This document shows positions 1-12,147 of a DNA stretch of 64,000 nucleotides, one piece after another. This DNA comes from Aurelia coerulea (taxonomy: Eukaryota > Cnidaria > Scyphozoa > Semaeostomeae > Ulmaridae), in the NCBI GenBank assembly GCA_039566865.1, contig CM076951.1, positions 19,725,484 through 19,789,483 of the forward strand, given 5' to 3'. The notes below the pieces were generated by a model. The model had not been told where the DNA came from. It did not search any database and was given only the letters and a program-made list of their open reading frames with translations. Positions within the stretch are counted from its first letter, which is position 1, and each line of letters opens with the position of its first letter. The translations under genes and the position numbers were made by a program.

Positions 1-785
1 AGCGTACAAAATGTTTGTTTGAGGCGAGTGAGAAGGAGAGGTGAAGCGCGCTGGTTACCACGAAGGGAAGCAAATGCTGAAGGAAAGCGAAGGGCAACGG
101 AGCTCTCACAAATGAAAATCCTGCCCTTTCAGAAGAATACTGTATCTGGTCATGTTCATAATCTGGATTCTAGAAAAGATGAAGTAGACTTTTTTAATTT
201 GGTGTGCCCGTTAGTAATTAATTTATGAAATTATTGCGATGAAACGGACAGGCAACGCAAGGCAAAAGATTGTGGTAGGGCCTTACACAAGATGGTGTTT
301 GAAGGAGATTGCTGAGATACTAAAGTGCATATCGGACTGCTGATATTCATGAACTTGCCAAGTTTGAAACATTATAAACACCAGAAGTAAATATGATAAA
401 TGAATCATTCAGATCATTTGAAACAAAAATACATGAAGAACTGGACAGTTTTACAAACATCTATCTACAACTACTGTACTCTCTGGCTTGTAAAATTCAT
501 CGCTTCGGTTTCTTCTTGTTTGCAAATTTTTTTACAATAGTTGCTTGGATTGAATCATGATATTCTAAAAATTCAATCATTTCTTGACCTTTCATTTTAA
601 GAAACTTTTCTTCTAACGAGTCTTGTTTTTTATATATAAGAGATTCAAAAATAGTTATCAAAATTATGTCATGGAAGTTGAATAAGTGTGGGGATACAGG
701 GCTGTCCTCAGGGCTTTGTTCATGGGGATTGAAGCATCGCGCATAGGACTTTTGTTTGGGGATCAATGAGTTAAATGAAAAGTGT
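1..785. other. No gene recognised
   Basis: Short open frames here have no recognisable domain and no clear splice context. The minus-strand frame at 497-961 overlaps the 3' half of the Merlin-type transposase in another frame and is read as a shadow of it. Confidence 0.5.
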
Positions 786-1784
786 TTAATTGTAGTGTTC
801 TGCGATGTGAGCAAGCATGTTGTAAAATGCCTCAGCTGTTTGTAGCCCAAAGCGTTCTCTCCAAAGGAATTCATCCAAATAGGACGGGACCATATGTAGC
901 CTCGAACCATATACAGCCTTGATCTTCTGCTTTGCCCTGGACCAGTAAGCTTCCACGCCATTTGTATGAACCCCGGTCACAGGATCGACAAAGTTATCAG
1001 CGTGTATAACACTTTCGTGCCCATAGCCAATGTTTTGTAAGTTATTGTACGCCCCCCAACCATCAGAGTATATCATAGTGCCGGGACGTACATATCGTTG
1101 GATAACTGGCAGTAGTGTCGGAGCATCTCGCCTGTCCACAAACTCGATCCATCCGATCCTCCTTTGACGGTCGTACATGCCAAACACCCATTGCTCGTGC
1201 TGTTCTCTGAGATAGCCTCGGTTGTGCTTCCTTTTTATCATCTGTGATTCATCCACTTCAACTATTTCACCAATACCGCCGATAAGTTTGTCTTGCATCG
1301 GTATCCGCATCAACTTTGAAGAACACTCTTCTCTTAAAAAGTTGTACCAGTCGACGACAGTTTTCTCGGCCAATCCAACAACAATAGTTGTCGTTGACAT
1401 TGACATCCCAACACACCAGCAGTATATCACAGATATAAGCTGCTGAAGTGAGAGGTTCGATTGGGCGAAAAAACTGCCATCTCTGATGCTTTTGCTAGAT
1501 CGACATCTTGCGAAGGGGCATCTCCATCTGTAGCCATCTTGGCCATCCCTTGCCTGCAATTGCATTTGCCGTCTGCAGTTCCTGGCCGCACACCTCATTT
1601 GTGGCTTTATCAGATTTCGTGCCTTCATCCACTGGATCAATTTTAGATTACCTTGATACAGAATTTGGTACAGATCAAACATATTCATGATTAGAGTTTC
1701 GCTGCAGTGATGTACCAGTACAGTGATGAAGTTTTTACTGAACTTTTTTACGAATACATCAATTTTTATAGCCTTACGGCTCAT
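786..1784 (-). CDS. Merlin-type (ISXO2/IS1595-like) DDE transposase
   Basis: This is an uninterrupted frame of 332 codons. It matches the ISXO2-like transposase fold used by eukaryotic Merlin elements, which cut and paste DNA in the nucleus. An N-terminal Cys cluster (about residues 65-94, spaced C-x4-C and C-x4-C) fits a zinc ribbon. The catalytic core shows EVDES (Asp about 178), YSDGWGAY (Asp about 241) and HTNGVEAYWSRAK, with Glu about 278 as the third acidic residue. The true start could be the internal Met near residue 34, since the first 30 residues are not typical of the family. No stop or frameshift is visible, so the copy may be young. I could not fix the terminal inverted repeats or target duplications, so the element's full extent is open. 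A host-domesticated gene is the alternative reading. Confidence 0.87.
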   Translation of the reverse strand: MSRKAIKIDVFVKKFSKNFITVLVHHCSETLIMNMFDLYQILYQGNLKLIQWMKARNLIKPQMRCAARNCRRQMQLQARDGQDGYRWRCPFARCRSSKSIRDGSFFAQSNLSLQQLISVIYCWCVGMSMSTTTIVVGLAEKTVVDWYNFLREECSSKLMRIPMQDKLIGGIGEIVEVDESQMIKRKHNRGYLREQHEQWVFGMYDRQRRIGWIEFVDRRDAPTLLPVIQRYVRPGTMIYSDGWGAYNNLQNIGYGHESVIHADNFVDPVTGVHTNGVEAYWSRAKQKIKAVYGSRLHMVPSYLDEFLWRERFGLQTAEAFYNMLAHIAEHYN

Positions 1785-4410
1785 TATTCTATCAATGCAT
1801 AATTGTAATGTTGAATTGCCCAGAAAAGACCTTTAGCAGTTGCGTCATCTTGCGTAGCACAGCAATTCGTCATTCGCTTTGTCAAATATGGTATGAACTC
1901 CGAAAATATACATTACAATACAGGGAGCATCGATTGATGACAAATTACAGATACGAAACAAAATTGAGATTCAATTGAGGTAGCGAAGATGACTGTGGGC
2001 GTGATAGTAAACGTTTTGTTATTTCAAATGCAAAGATGCTGGCATTTTCCCCTCCGACGTAACATTCCGACATGTAGCATTACGCAAACCATGATGCAAA
2101 AAGGGGTGTGGTGAAGTTTCCAAGTGCAATGCGAAACATGATGAGGATCTATGTTAATCAAATATAGATTTTTTTAACTTATATTTTTCAGTGCTTTAGT
2201 ATTTGATTTTTATGCATTCTGAGATTTACATTTCGTATTATTGGTTTGTTGCAAAAATACGTGCACCATACGGCTGTTGAATAATTTCATAATAGATATT
2301 TATTTTCCTACCTAATTATTGTCTTTTTATCACATTTTCGACTTGACAACTTTGACTGCATTCAACAATGGCAATAAAAAATCGACTCCAACTTTGACGA
2401 CAACGGTTCATGGCTAGTTTTCATGGCCAGTTAGATTTTAAACCTTATCGTCAGGTGTAGCAATACGAAAATATAAGAAAATATTTACGAAAACCGATAC
2501 AGAGCAGAGCATAGATGGGTATAGGAATACACTTATTTTTCTTATAAGAAACTGCCCATAAGAAACTCAACTCTCAGATCGCCAAAAAATTAAGAACTCC
2601 AGTACTGGGAAAATATAAGCTAAGAAACTATTTATTTTGATAAAGGAAATCCTTGACATATTTTGGTTCATTTTCACTTGAGTCCAGTATCATAGTAACG
2701 TCTAAACATTGGAAGGGTATAAAAAGACCGTATTTTGAAATGTTCACGAGGGCACAGGACACAGGGCACAGGCACAGGACACATGAGGATTGTTTTGGTT
2801 TTTAATGAAAGAAACTCGTAAGAAACTCTGTGTACTCAAAATCAGAAAACTATAATAAACTTCCAGTACTGGTCAAATTCTTAGTTTCTTATACAAAAAA
2901 TATGTGTACGAATGGAAATTGATCAAATTTAATACACTGCAGTAAGGCCCCGCATTTAAGAAACCAAACCACTTAAAAGAAACTTTTAGGCAATTGAAGA
3001 ATGCTTAGCCCCCCTAAATATAAGAAACTCATGAGGCTCCTACCCAAAATGAAGTTTTTGCATTTTGATGAACACTGAGTCCTGGTCTGACGGTCTGGGG
3101 AGTATTCCACTGCGTGCAGGGCTCATAAGAAATTGCTACAAATACAGTATGTCTTTGATTTAACCATTTTTTTTAGGTTCCTTGTTTTTCAAATGTTAAT
3201 TGATGTTCTTGAAAATCATTGACAACATACACCTATGGCTAATCTATCTCTAAATGATATTTGTCTGTTGGGACCTATTTTTCCTAGACTTTCCAGCAAA
3301 TATATTAGAAACTTAAGAAACTTTCAGCCTATAAAATGCTGTTTTTCAGGGTATCATATTCAACTATCTTTCCTAGTGGAGGATATTAAAAGAAGGCGAT
3401 TTCTTTTGAGCAGGTTTTCGAAACAAAGCAAAAGGGGATAATTTGTTAAATCAGATGGTTTTTCGGTCAAATTTATCCTTTGGAGTATGGTTTTCACGGA
3501 GCAAAAATTCAGGAGGAGGGTATAAAAGATTAATTAACAATTGAAATAAGTTTAATCCTTGAAAAAATCAGTTGTGTTGCTTCTTAAGAAGTTGCAACCT
3601 TTTCAGTTTATTCACGATCATGAAATGTTGCTCTCGTTCTTATTTCAAGACAAGAAACGTTCACTTCATTTCATACCATATTTCAAATGTGTTTCGAATC
3701 TCCACGATAGCAGTTACATTTTTCAGCGATCTATTATTCCTTCAGCCTTAGGTGCTTGTCATTTTGATTGTTTGAATTTTATTTCTACATCATGATATTA
3801 AATCATTGCGTCTATAACATGAACTGGCCAGTGACAAATTTGTCCTCCAAGTTGTTTAATTATTGAGCTGTAAACGAGTTTCCTAAAAAAATTTTAATTA
3901 TCAAAACACATAACACGGTCAGAAGACTTGGAACAAATTTTCTAAGGACTAAACATGAATGGACAAAGAGGAAATTGCGCACGCCTGTCAACTGGTACCC
4001 ACGCCCCTGCTGACGAAGTTGGCATTTATAAAGCTTTTCTCCGTTTATGATTTCATCATCGTTGCATCCTCATTACATCATTCTGCTGTTGTAATTGGAA
4101 AAGAAGGTGTTTCCACTTTCGTACCATATTAGGTCTTTCAGAGGGCTTGCGAGAGCAGTAGCCACCCTCTCTGACGACATAATTCTTAACGTCATCGTCA
4201 TTACAATAGCATTCCATTTTCACTGCATACTATTCCATTGAATCGAAATACCTGAATTAATTACCTCCTACAGATAGCGTTCATTCATGCAGTCACATTG
4301 TCTTCTTTTATGCATCTGGTTTACATCATACGTCTCCTTATAAGTATGGTTGAAGCAGGACTCTGAATTAAAATTCAACTGATCATTCCCGAGATTAAAC
4401 AGTAACAGAA
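1785..4410. other. No gene recognised; contains one MITE
   Basis: AT-rich spacer between the Merlin-type transposase and the RFX/kinase gene. Apart from the MITE at 2528-2908 and further TAAGAAACT-like motifs near 2960-3030 and 3305, I see no supported feature. Plus-strand frames at 3235 and 3559 show no domain. Confidence 0.4.
2528..2908. mobile_element. MITE, TACAC/TAAGAAACT family, copy 1
   Basis: A non-coding element of about 380 bp. It starts TACACTTATTTTT and ends with the near-inverse AAAAAATATGTGTA. Inside, the motif TAAGAAACT recurs several times next to each end. The same ends and a related interior recur at 8506-8872 (opposite orientation) and 61386-61789, with partial copies near 6390-6475, 32154-32192 and 34250-34340. 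It has no ORF, so it must be mobilised in trans by an unknown transposase. Confidence 0.6.
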
Positions 4411-6207
4411 ATGGCAGCCCTATACTCGATGGACCTTTTTGAAGAATCTGCTGAACCAGCAAAGACTGACGATGATTCTAAGGAGGAACGAAATGTGCAA
4501 AGTACCACCAAAGATTTGGCGAACTGGTATGTATCAAATAATAGAACAATATTTAAACTGTATAAAAGAAGTTCGGATGCAAACAAGACAAGATATTTAG
4601 CACACTGAGGCCTCTCTAACTCGTGTCCTCATCAGAGTGTGACTTGAACAATATTTAGGTATACTATTCATTGAGAAGGAACGAAGAAGAACTACAATAG
4701 GAATCGTTAAAAAAACAACACAGTCCATGTATTTTAGAAACAATTCAATGCAATATTGTTAATGTGCCATGAAATTTTTGCTGTGATTATAATTTCCCCT
4801 GAAAATAGGGGGAGCAATCGCCCAAGGGGGAGTAAGGCATAAGGGTGGCAGTCCCTTAAAACAAATATTGTCTGTTCCAAATTTAAAAGATAAGTGGCTA
4901 CATCAAATTGAACTAGTCTGCAGAAACTAATGCAGTAATAATGAAGTAATGAAGGAAGTAGTGGCATATTGTCTCCATCCTTTTCAAAAAATATTTTTGT
5001 AAACTTAAACTTAACGCTTGTTCATTTCAGGTTGACAGATAAGTTCGAATTTGATGACACCAAGAAAGGGAGAATATGGAAAGAAAAGTTTGCTGTCAGT
5101 GAACTGCTATTACTGGTGAAAGGAAACTTCATTGATAGACGCATTTCAACCAAGCATCTGGGAATGGCAATGAAGCAGGCTTTTCCAGGAGTGAAACGGC
5201 AACACACTGCATCGGAGCCTTATAGCTATTACGGGTTGAAGCTTAAGGAGACAATTGCAACAGCGACAGCAGACCAAGCTGCAATCTTCTTTGAACATGT
5301 AGCATGTCAAACAGATCCTTGTCAGCAACACAATAAACCTAAGGACACTAAGTCGGTTGAATGTCAAGCTGCAGAGGTATCCGCATATAACATCCCCCAG
5401 TCTGTGTATAGCGACATACCAAAGGACAGATACATCGACAGAAAGATGCTTGTGCCAATTGGAGGAGGAGAGTCATTGATGGGTGAAGGAACTTTCGCAA
5501 GAGTGTCAATGATGGTATACCGCAAGTTGCCTGTCGCTGTGAAGGAGTATAAAGAACACGCCAGCTATTCACTCAATTCATTGAGGAACCGAGCAGTGAA
5601 GGAGGCAAGGACACTCATCAACATCACTCCACATTATAGCATTCCTTTGCTGTTTGGAGTGATTTTAAATTCTAGGCCTTTTTCCCTAGTGATGCAGCTG
5701 TGCACCAGGCATGACAGCTGCATTACCATTCTGAAACTTCTGCGCAGTAACACTGAAAATGTCACTGACGGGGAAAAGTTGTCGATTATGGAAAAATTAG
5801 CTTTGGGACTTCACCACGTTCATTGCAATGGGTTCCTCCATAACGACTTGAAGACTGACAATGTCGCAATAGTGAAGTTCCAGATTGTGGCAGATAATGG
5901 TGACCAAACGAGGGAATGGAATCCGATGATTTTGGACTTCGGCGAAGCAACAAGAGCCTCAGTTGCCATCAAACGAAAATATCAGTCCTTTCATTCTCAT
6001 GTGGACCCTGACATTTTGAGCGGGCAAGAGGTTCATTCCACCAACAGTGACATATTTTCTTTGGGCGTCATTATGAAGAAGGTTGCCGAATCCATGTCCT
6101 CAGGCAGCAGGAAGGACAAACTGTTGGAAGTTTGTGAAACATGCAGAGCAAAAGACAATCGTCCGAATGCTGAAATGATAGCTGATTCTATAAAAACCAT
6201 CAAATAG
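4411..6207 (+). CDS. RFX-like winged-helix plus protein kinase (two exons)
   Basis: Exon 1 is 4411-4526 with donor GTATGT, and exon 2 is 5031-6207 after acceptor TTTCAG. The join completes a Trp codon in phase, giving about 430 residues. Residues about 38-111 resemble the RFX DNA-binding winged helix: the domain opens WLTDKF across the splice and ends with SYYGLKLK, like the HYYG(I/L) end of RFX domains. A protein kinase fold follows: Gly-rich loop GEGTFARVS (about 190-198), Lys in VAVKEY (about 210), Glu of helix C in KEAR (about 230), catalytic loop HNDLKTDN with HND replacing HRD (about 309-316), DFGEA (about 341-345) and Asp in DIFSLGV (about 379). All catalytic residues are present, so it is probably active. 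The single coding intron and intact frame suggest a host gene, although transposons flank it. The substrate is unknown; DNA-bound signalling is inference. Confidence 0.8.
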
Positions 6208-7869
6208 AAAAGTATAATTAATTGCAATTGTAAACTTTTAATACATTTTCATTTCTATTGTTTAGTTATCGTAGGCCAACCTAATTATCCCGATACCTCT
6301 GCGGGGGAGAAAATTGATAGTTTGACTTTATATATTGCAGCATTTCAAAGCAACATTAACTTTACATGTCCGGCATTCAAAATAGAAGAAACACATAAGA
6401 AACTCTTGATATCAAAGTGGCCCAGAATATAAGAAACTGCCTACCAGCCTTGGACCTTAGTTTCTTATAAAAAATGAGTTTATTTGTGCCCTAATACAAA
6501 CTATTTTGTGAGTTTATAAACCTGACTGTACCACATGACTGTATCACATGATTAGGTCACATGACTATAACTCTTGATGTCTAGGATTGTGTTATATTGA
6601 TGTTGATTATATTATATTGATCCTATCTTCAGAGCAATTTTCTCCTATATTTGGAAGTAGTGCGTTATTTTACCCCGAAGTTGTTTCGCTAAATCGTATT
6701 GAGAATAAGCGACAGGAAATATTGCTCATGCTACTACTGATACTTTCGAATAAATAAACTCTTTCAGAAAACTACTACTTTTCAATCTACGTTCCTCAGG
6801 CCCGTTGGAAGAGATGTAATTTTTTATATTATGCAATTCGAAAGGAATCTATATCCTCGTGAAATTGACGTCCTACATTCAAAATTTTCCGGAAAGACCC
6901 CTATCACCTGCGATCCCTTTTTTCTTTGATCAAGCCCCCAAACTACATTTCTGCTCCCTACGCTCGCATTGAGTTCTTGCATGCCCCCCAATATACCTAG
7001 TTTAAAAAAACAGGCCTGGTTCTTGCAGTCTCTTATTTCCAAGCTAGAAATAAATCAGGATTGGACATTGCGTTGCACTTTAGTCTGAAAATCCGACAAA
7101 AATATTCACAATTTTTATATTCTGGAATTCATGAAATTTTCCCAGTTGTGCGCTCTTCGTAGACTCACTCCAAAAGTCTCTTGTTTTGCTCCCCTTGCAG
7201 ACTTGCCGCAACAACTGGAGCGATAAGAACAAAAACAACACGCGAAAGGTAGAGGGACATATGTCATGAGTCTACGCTTTTGGTTCCAGTATTAAGCAAG
7301 GGGCCCGCATCCACTATTTGCCCCAGGGCCCGCCCTCGCTCTCGGCAGCCCTGAACAAGACAAATAAGAGAAATTAATTTGGGTGGAAGGAGATGGCTAT
7401 CTGTTTTAAAGGACTTGCTTCAGCTTTTAGGAGAAAATTGGCCCTTGATGGACTTACAGTACACACAAACTTACACAATCATTAGATAAATTCGGGATAG
7501 AAATCGCTGGGATATAAATCTCTATGCGATGAGATTAAAGTTCGCTTGATGAGGGGGTTTTGGGGAGAGGGTACTAGAATCTGCAAACCGGTACCAAAAC
7601 CCGAAACTACACGTAAAAAAATAAAAATACAATTCTCGTCAATGATCTTGGATTTATGCATTGTTTAAAGCATTCGGAAGCAGCTTTCTCAATCTCAGCC
7701 AACTACGGGGACTGTATGACTTCGAAAACATGATACCATAAAGATTGGCCAAACCTGCATCCGTGACACATCTCAAACCCGGGAAACCCGTATGATTTAA
7801 ACCCAATAACATAAACCTAAGCTCTAAAATTAGCCACACCCGCAACCCGTGAAGCCCCAAAGCCCCCTT
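6208..7869. other. No gene recognised; MITE fragment near 6390-6475
   Basis: Downstream spacer of the kinase gene. At 6390-6475 TAAGAAACT motifs and a TTTCTTATAAAAAATGAG end resemble the family at 2528-2908. No other coding or RNA feature was supported. Confidence 0.4.
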
Positions 7870-8345
7870 CGGTAATCTGAGGGCTGCTCGCATTGTTTCA
7901 ACTCGGATACATACCAGTACTACATGTAGTAAGTCCTAATGAATAGCTGTATAAACAGTAACGTTGAATTTTTAACAATGTTTATCCTAAAGATGAATAC
8001 CTTGTTATGCGCCCAAATAGACTTCTTTGCGCCCAAATAGAAATCTTCATGCGGTTGGATAGAAGTTTGGTTAATCTGAAGGCTGCTCGCATTGTTTTTA
8101 GTTGGGATAAATAACAGTAATACATGTAGGAAGTCCTAATAAATAGCTGTATAAACAGTAATGTTGATTTTTTATCAATTTTTATCATTAAAACGAACAC
8201 CTTCTTTTGCGCCCACATAGACTTCTTTGCGCCTATATAGAAATCTCCATGCGGTTGGATAGAAGTTTGCGCCTATATAGAAATCTCCATGCGGTTGGAT
8301 AGAAGTTTGAGGGCTGCTCGCATTGTTTCAAAAGGGATACATTTA
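7870..8345. repeat. Tandem repeat, unit about 200-230 bp
   Basis: The landmark GGGCTGCTCGCATTGTTT recurs at about 7881, 8080 and 8311. Each copy carries TGCGCCCAAATAGACTTC and ATGCGGTTGGATAGAAGTTT. The last interval is longer because a short segment with GCGCCTATATAGAAATCT is itself doubled. No coding potential. Confidence 0.75.
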
Positions 8346-8505
8346 CCTGACATATGCGCAAGAAGTCCAGATGAATAGTTGTGCAAACAATATCTCGTTA
8401 AAATTGCAACCTTCTGCAATTGGATACAAATGCACTTGCCAATCGTTCAATTTAAAAAAAAAGACGCAAAAGCCTTTCACGTTACTGTTTCGGGATAGGC
8501 CATAC

Positions 8506-8872
8506 TACACGTTATTTTTTTTACAAGTAACTAAGAATTCAGGCCAGTACTGAAGGTTTCTTAAAATCGTCAGATTTTGAGTACCCAGAGTTCCTTACGA
8601 GTTTCTTATAGGTCCTATAACAATCTTCATATTCAATACATGTGCCCTCGTGAACATGTCCAAACAAGGTTTTTAAGCCTTTCTGATGTTTGGACGCTTC
8701 TCAAGTACCTTACAAATAATTTGATACAGGAAACAAATGAAAGTAAAAATATGTCAAGGATTTCCTTTATCAAAGTAAATAGTTTCGTGAGTTATATTTT
8801 CCTAGTACTGGAGCTTCTTAATTGTTTAGAGGAGCTCGTTATGGACAGTTTCTCATAACAAAAATACGTGTA
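8506..8872. mobile_element. MITE, TACAC/TAAGAAACT family, copy 2 (inverted)
   Basis: Starts TACACGTTATTTTTT and ends AAAAATACGTGTA, a good inverted pair. The interior (AGTACTGAAGGTTTCTT, GAGTTTCTTATAGG, CCTAGTACTGGAGCTTC) is the reverse complement of the interior at 2528-2908. Frames here are incidental. Confidence 0.65.
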
Positions 8873-8929
8873 TATGCCGTACTTTCTTGGAAAACAGAGA
8901 ATGTTCAAATTCTAGTTTTACTAATGAAA

Positions 8930-9440
8930 AGGCCTATTTTTCCAAAAAGCAAAGCCTATGACCTCAAAGTTTAGGCAAAAATAAGAATTTTCAAAATCGG
9001 CCTATTTCTCCAAAAAAAACAAAGAAGAATTTTCAAAATGTCAATTTTTCCAAAAAGCAAAGCCTATTACCTTAAAGTTTAGGAAAAAATAAGAATTTTC
9101 AAAATCGGCCTATTTTTGCGAAAAAAGCAAAGCCTATGACCTCAAAGTTTAGGCAAAAATAAGAATTTACAAAATCGGCCTTATTCTCCAAAAAAAACAA
9201 AGAAGAATTTTCAAAATCGGCCTATTTCTCCAAAAAAACAAAGCCTATGACCTTAAAGTTTAGGAAAAAATAAGAATTTTCAAAATCGGCCTATTTCTCC
9301 AAAAAAGCAAAGCCTATGACCTCAAAGTTTAGGCAAAAATAAGAATTTTCAAAATCGGCCTATTCCTCCAAAAAAACAAAGCCTATGACCTTAAAGTTTA
9401 GGCGAAAAAAGTTTTAAAAATCGGCCTATTTTTCCAAAAA
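8930..9440. repeat. Degenerate tandem repeat, about 70-110 bp units
   Basis: Repeated blocks contain CAAAGCCTATGACCT, AAAGTTTAGGCAAAAATAAG, AATTTTCAAAATCGGCC and TATTTCTCCAAAAAA. About six copies of the CAAAGCCTAT landmark occur, with uneven spacing because the block is sometimes shortened. Strongly A-rich, no ORF. Confidence 0.8.
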
Positions 9441-10110
9441 AAAGGAAAAAAAAACAGAAATGTGGATTTTTTAAATAGGATTTTTCAAAAAGGTTTACTT
9501 CTGTGAAAAAGTGAAGGTTGAGGCATTACCTTTTGGCAAGGAAAAGACTCTGATACCCCCAGCACGAAACCCTCTGGCCCTGTAGCCCTGGCGCTAAAAA
9601 TAGACAAATGGAATCGAGGTTGCCTCGCTTGGATGTTAGCTTGGATTTTGGCGCGAAACAGATAATTATTTGGCGGTGGCGCCGCCAGTTCGCAAGAAAC
9701 CAGGTGGAAGTGGCGCTCAAATTTTCATTTACAGCCTTGGTGGTGTAGAGAAAAGACGTGCTCATGGCGGTGAGTTTACAAAGTAGTTTCTAAAGCATTT
9801 GTTTCTTGTTGTTAATGTTGGTGAAAGGCTGCCTTGTTTAGGCCATGAATCGGTGTCTGCAGTCAACGTTTTAGGCCAAAGAAGTCGTCATTTTTCGTGT
9901 TCGTACCGACCAAGTGGTACGTTCGGTAAGCGACTTATGTTGCGAAGTTTAGGCCAGATCACTGCGATCATGTTTGCCGATAACTTTCCTCGTAGGGGGG
10001 TTACCCCAAATATTATTGCATATTCAGACTCCTTAGAGTACAGGCTTTCATATAGTATATACCTTATATATAAAAACGATGTTCCGAATTCGTAAGTTCC
10101 GCCACGTCGG

Positions 10111-10923
10111 ATGTGTAATGGCAAACATCATGTTGCGATTTGTAGTGGGCCTAAGTCCAAGGAAAACCCTGTAGGCGTAGTAGGACAAGATGCGAATAAG
10201 GAAGCGCAATCCAAACCCAATGCACCCCCACTCAATGCGAATGCCACTTCCTGGGTGGGTATTACTTATTGTGGGGAGAGTGTAGCCTTGCAGACAGCCT
10301 TGGCAAACGTGGATGGAAAAAAAGAGAGCAAAGTGAGATTATTATTTGACACTGGTTCACACCAGTCCTTTATCACTGCCAAGGCTGTAGGTAGGATAGG
10401 TTTAAGGCCTACAAGGAGTGAAAGTTTGGGAATACAGGCTTTTGGAAAGAGTGAAGCAGAAGTGAAGATGAGGGATATTGTAGAGTTCTCTTTAGTTCCT
10501 TTGCAAGGTGGGAAGAGTGTTAGAGTAGAATGCTTTGTTGTTGATGAAATTGCTAGTATCCCAAATTAACATGTTGAGTTGATTAAAGGAAATTACCATC
10601 ACTTGCATGAGATATATTTCTCGGATGTTTGCAGGAATGAAGAAACATTGCAGGTGGATATCCTCATTGGTTCCAACTTTGTTTGGGAGTTTCAGCAAGG
10701 GGAAACAATACGAGGGGGGCCTCAAGAACCAGTAGCTGTCAAAACAACACTTGGTTGGGTACTTTCTGGCCCATTGAAGGGAGGTAAGACTTCAGATTAT
10801 AACTACAATACTAATGTGAATTTTGTTTCCAGCCATTCTAAATCAGACAAACAGCAGATTGAAGAAAGAGTGCACACACTGTGGGACTTAGACAGCCTCG
10901 GAATTAGGGAGGAAAATGAAGTT
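10111..10923 (+). pseudogene. BEL/Pao retrotransposon pol relic (zinc knuckle, protease, linker)
   Basis: The frame starts in a degraded zinc knuckle (CNGKHHVAIC; the first Cys pair is incomplete). It continues into a retropepsin-like domain with LLFDTGSHQSF, whose DTG is the aspartic protease active site. It then reaches the BEL/Pao linker ending LWDLDSLGI. The frame is broken by one TAA at 10567-10569; downstream codons stay in the same frame, so it is a single nonsense change. The relic stops at 10923 where a minus-strand LINE begins, and resumes at 13686 after the insertion. No reverse transcriptase, RNase H, integrase or LTR was seen, so this is a dead fragment. Confidence 0.8.
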
Positions 10924-12147
10924 TCAGTTTCAGTTTCATATATATTTAAATTCACCACATACAATTTATCAAATCAACTAAACTACGAGAATATAAGATA
11001 ACATTACAGAAAATTAATACATAAGTACGAAGAATTAATACAATATCCAAATACAGATAAATTGTACGGAGAGAATTATTTAAAGGAGGAGCTCTCTCAA
11101 TAGGTAAACTAATCGAGGAGAGAGCCCTCCCTATCCTATGATGATTTCAAACGAGTGCGGTGGGATGTAATGAAACAAAGAAACGATAAAATGGGAATTT
11201 TTGTAAGTATCAAAAAGAGCTTAGAAATATTGATCGACCATGCGTAGCAAGAAAATTTTCAGTTGCTTTTTAAAGGATATTTTCGATGGAGCATTTCAGA
11301 TTTCCACGGGTAATGAATTCCAAAGTTTAGCACCAAGATATCAAATTGACTTTAGACCATATTGCAGACTGTTCATTGGAGATAAGTATAGATTACCTTG
11401 ACTGGCCTGTCTTGTGGAATACTGATGAACAGAAGAATTGAATAGAAAGAAATCATGAAAGCAACTAGGTGAAGTTTTCGTAACTGAGTCAAAAACAAAG
11501 GTTAAAGACGGAGTTCAAAAAGCTCAGAAAGTTTGAGAAGTTTAAGATCCTTAAAGATTGGAAGAGAGGGTGACAACCGAGGCTGAAATGAGATAGCTCT
11601 GACTGTTTTTTTCTGTAATTTAAAAATTGGGTCAATGTATGGTGCAAATGTTTGACCCCAAACAATAAGACCATACTGTAAAAAAGATAGAAACAAAGCA
11701 TTGTACAAGCAAAGTAAAACATCTAACGGAAGTAAACTTCTAATTTTGAAAAAGATTCCACAAGTTCTGGCTAATTTTTAGAAAGTTCACTGAGATGGTA
11801 TTTCCAGCTTAGACGCTCATCTAAAAGGAGTCCTAAGAATTTAACAAACTTAACCCTTTTAATATGCTTTTTCCCTATTTTTATTATGGTGTCAGAAGGA
11901 ATAGTCCTAGAAGAAGAATGAAAAATGATATAGTTAGTCTTATCAATATTTAATGATAATCTATTAGCATAAAGCCATCTCTTTACGGATCTAAGTTCTT
12001 TGTTGACAATTTTAATTAAATTAGGTAAATCTTTGGATTCACAGTAGTTGTTTGTATCATCAGCAAAGAGATAGAAGTTAAGATTCTTAGAAGCATTTGG
12101 TAAATCATTGATGTAGATAAAAAAAAGTAATGGGCCCAGTACAGAAC

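Noticed and set aside
4969..5030. N-terminal extension of the kinase frame
   Set aside because: It starts at TTG and ends in a clear TTTCAG acceptor; the upstream exon at 4411-4526 splices in phase.
7870..9440. CRISPR array
   Set aside because: Repeat units are long, abut without unique spacers, and the genome is eukaryotic.
9799..10095. Plus-strand frame as BEL/Pao gag
   Set aside because: No gag-like motif, a stop before the zinc knuckle, and an equally long frame on the other strand.
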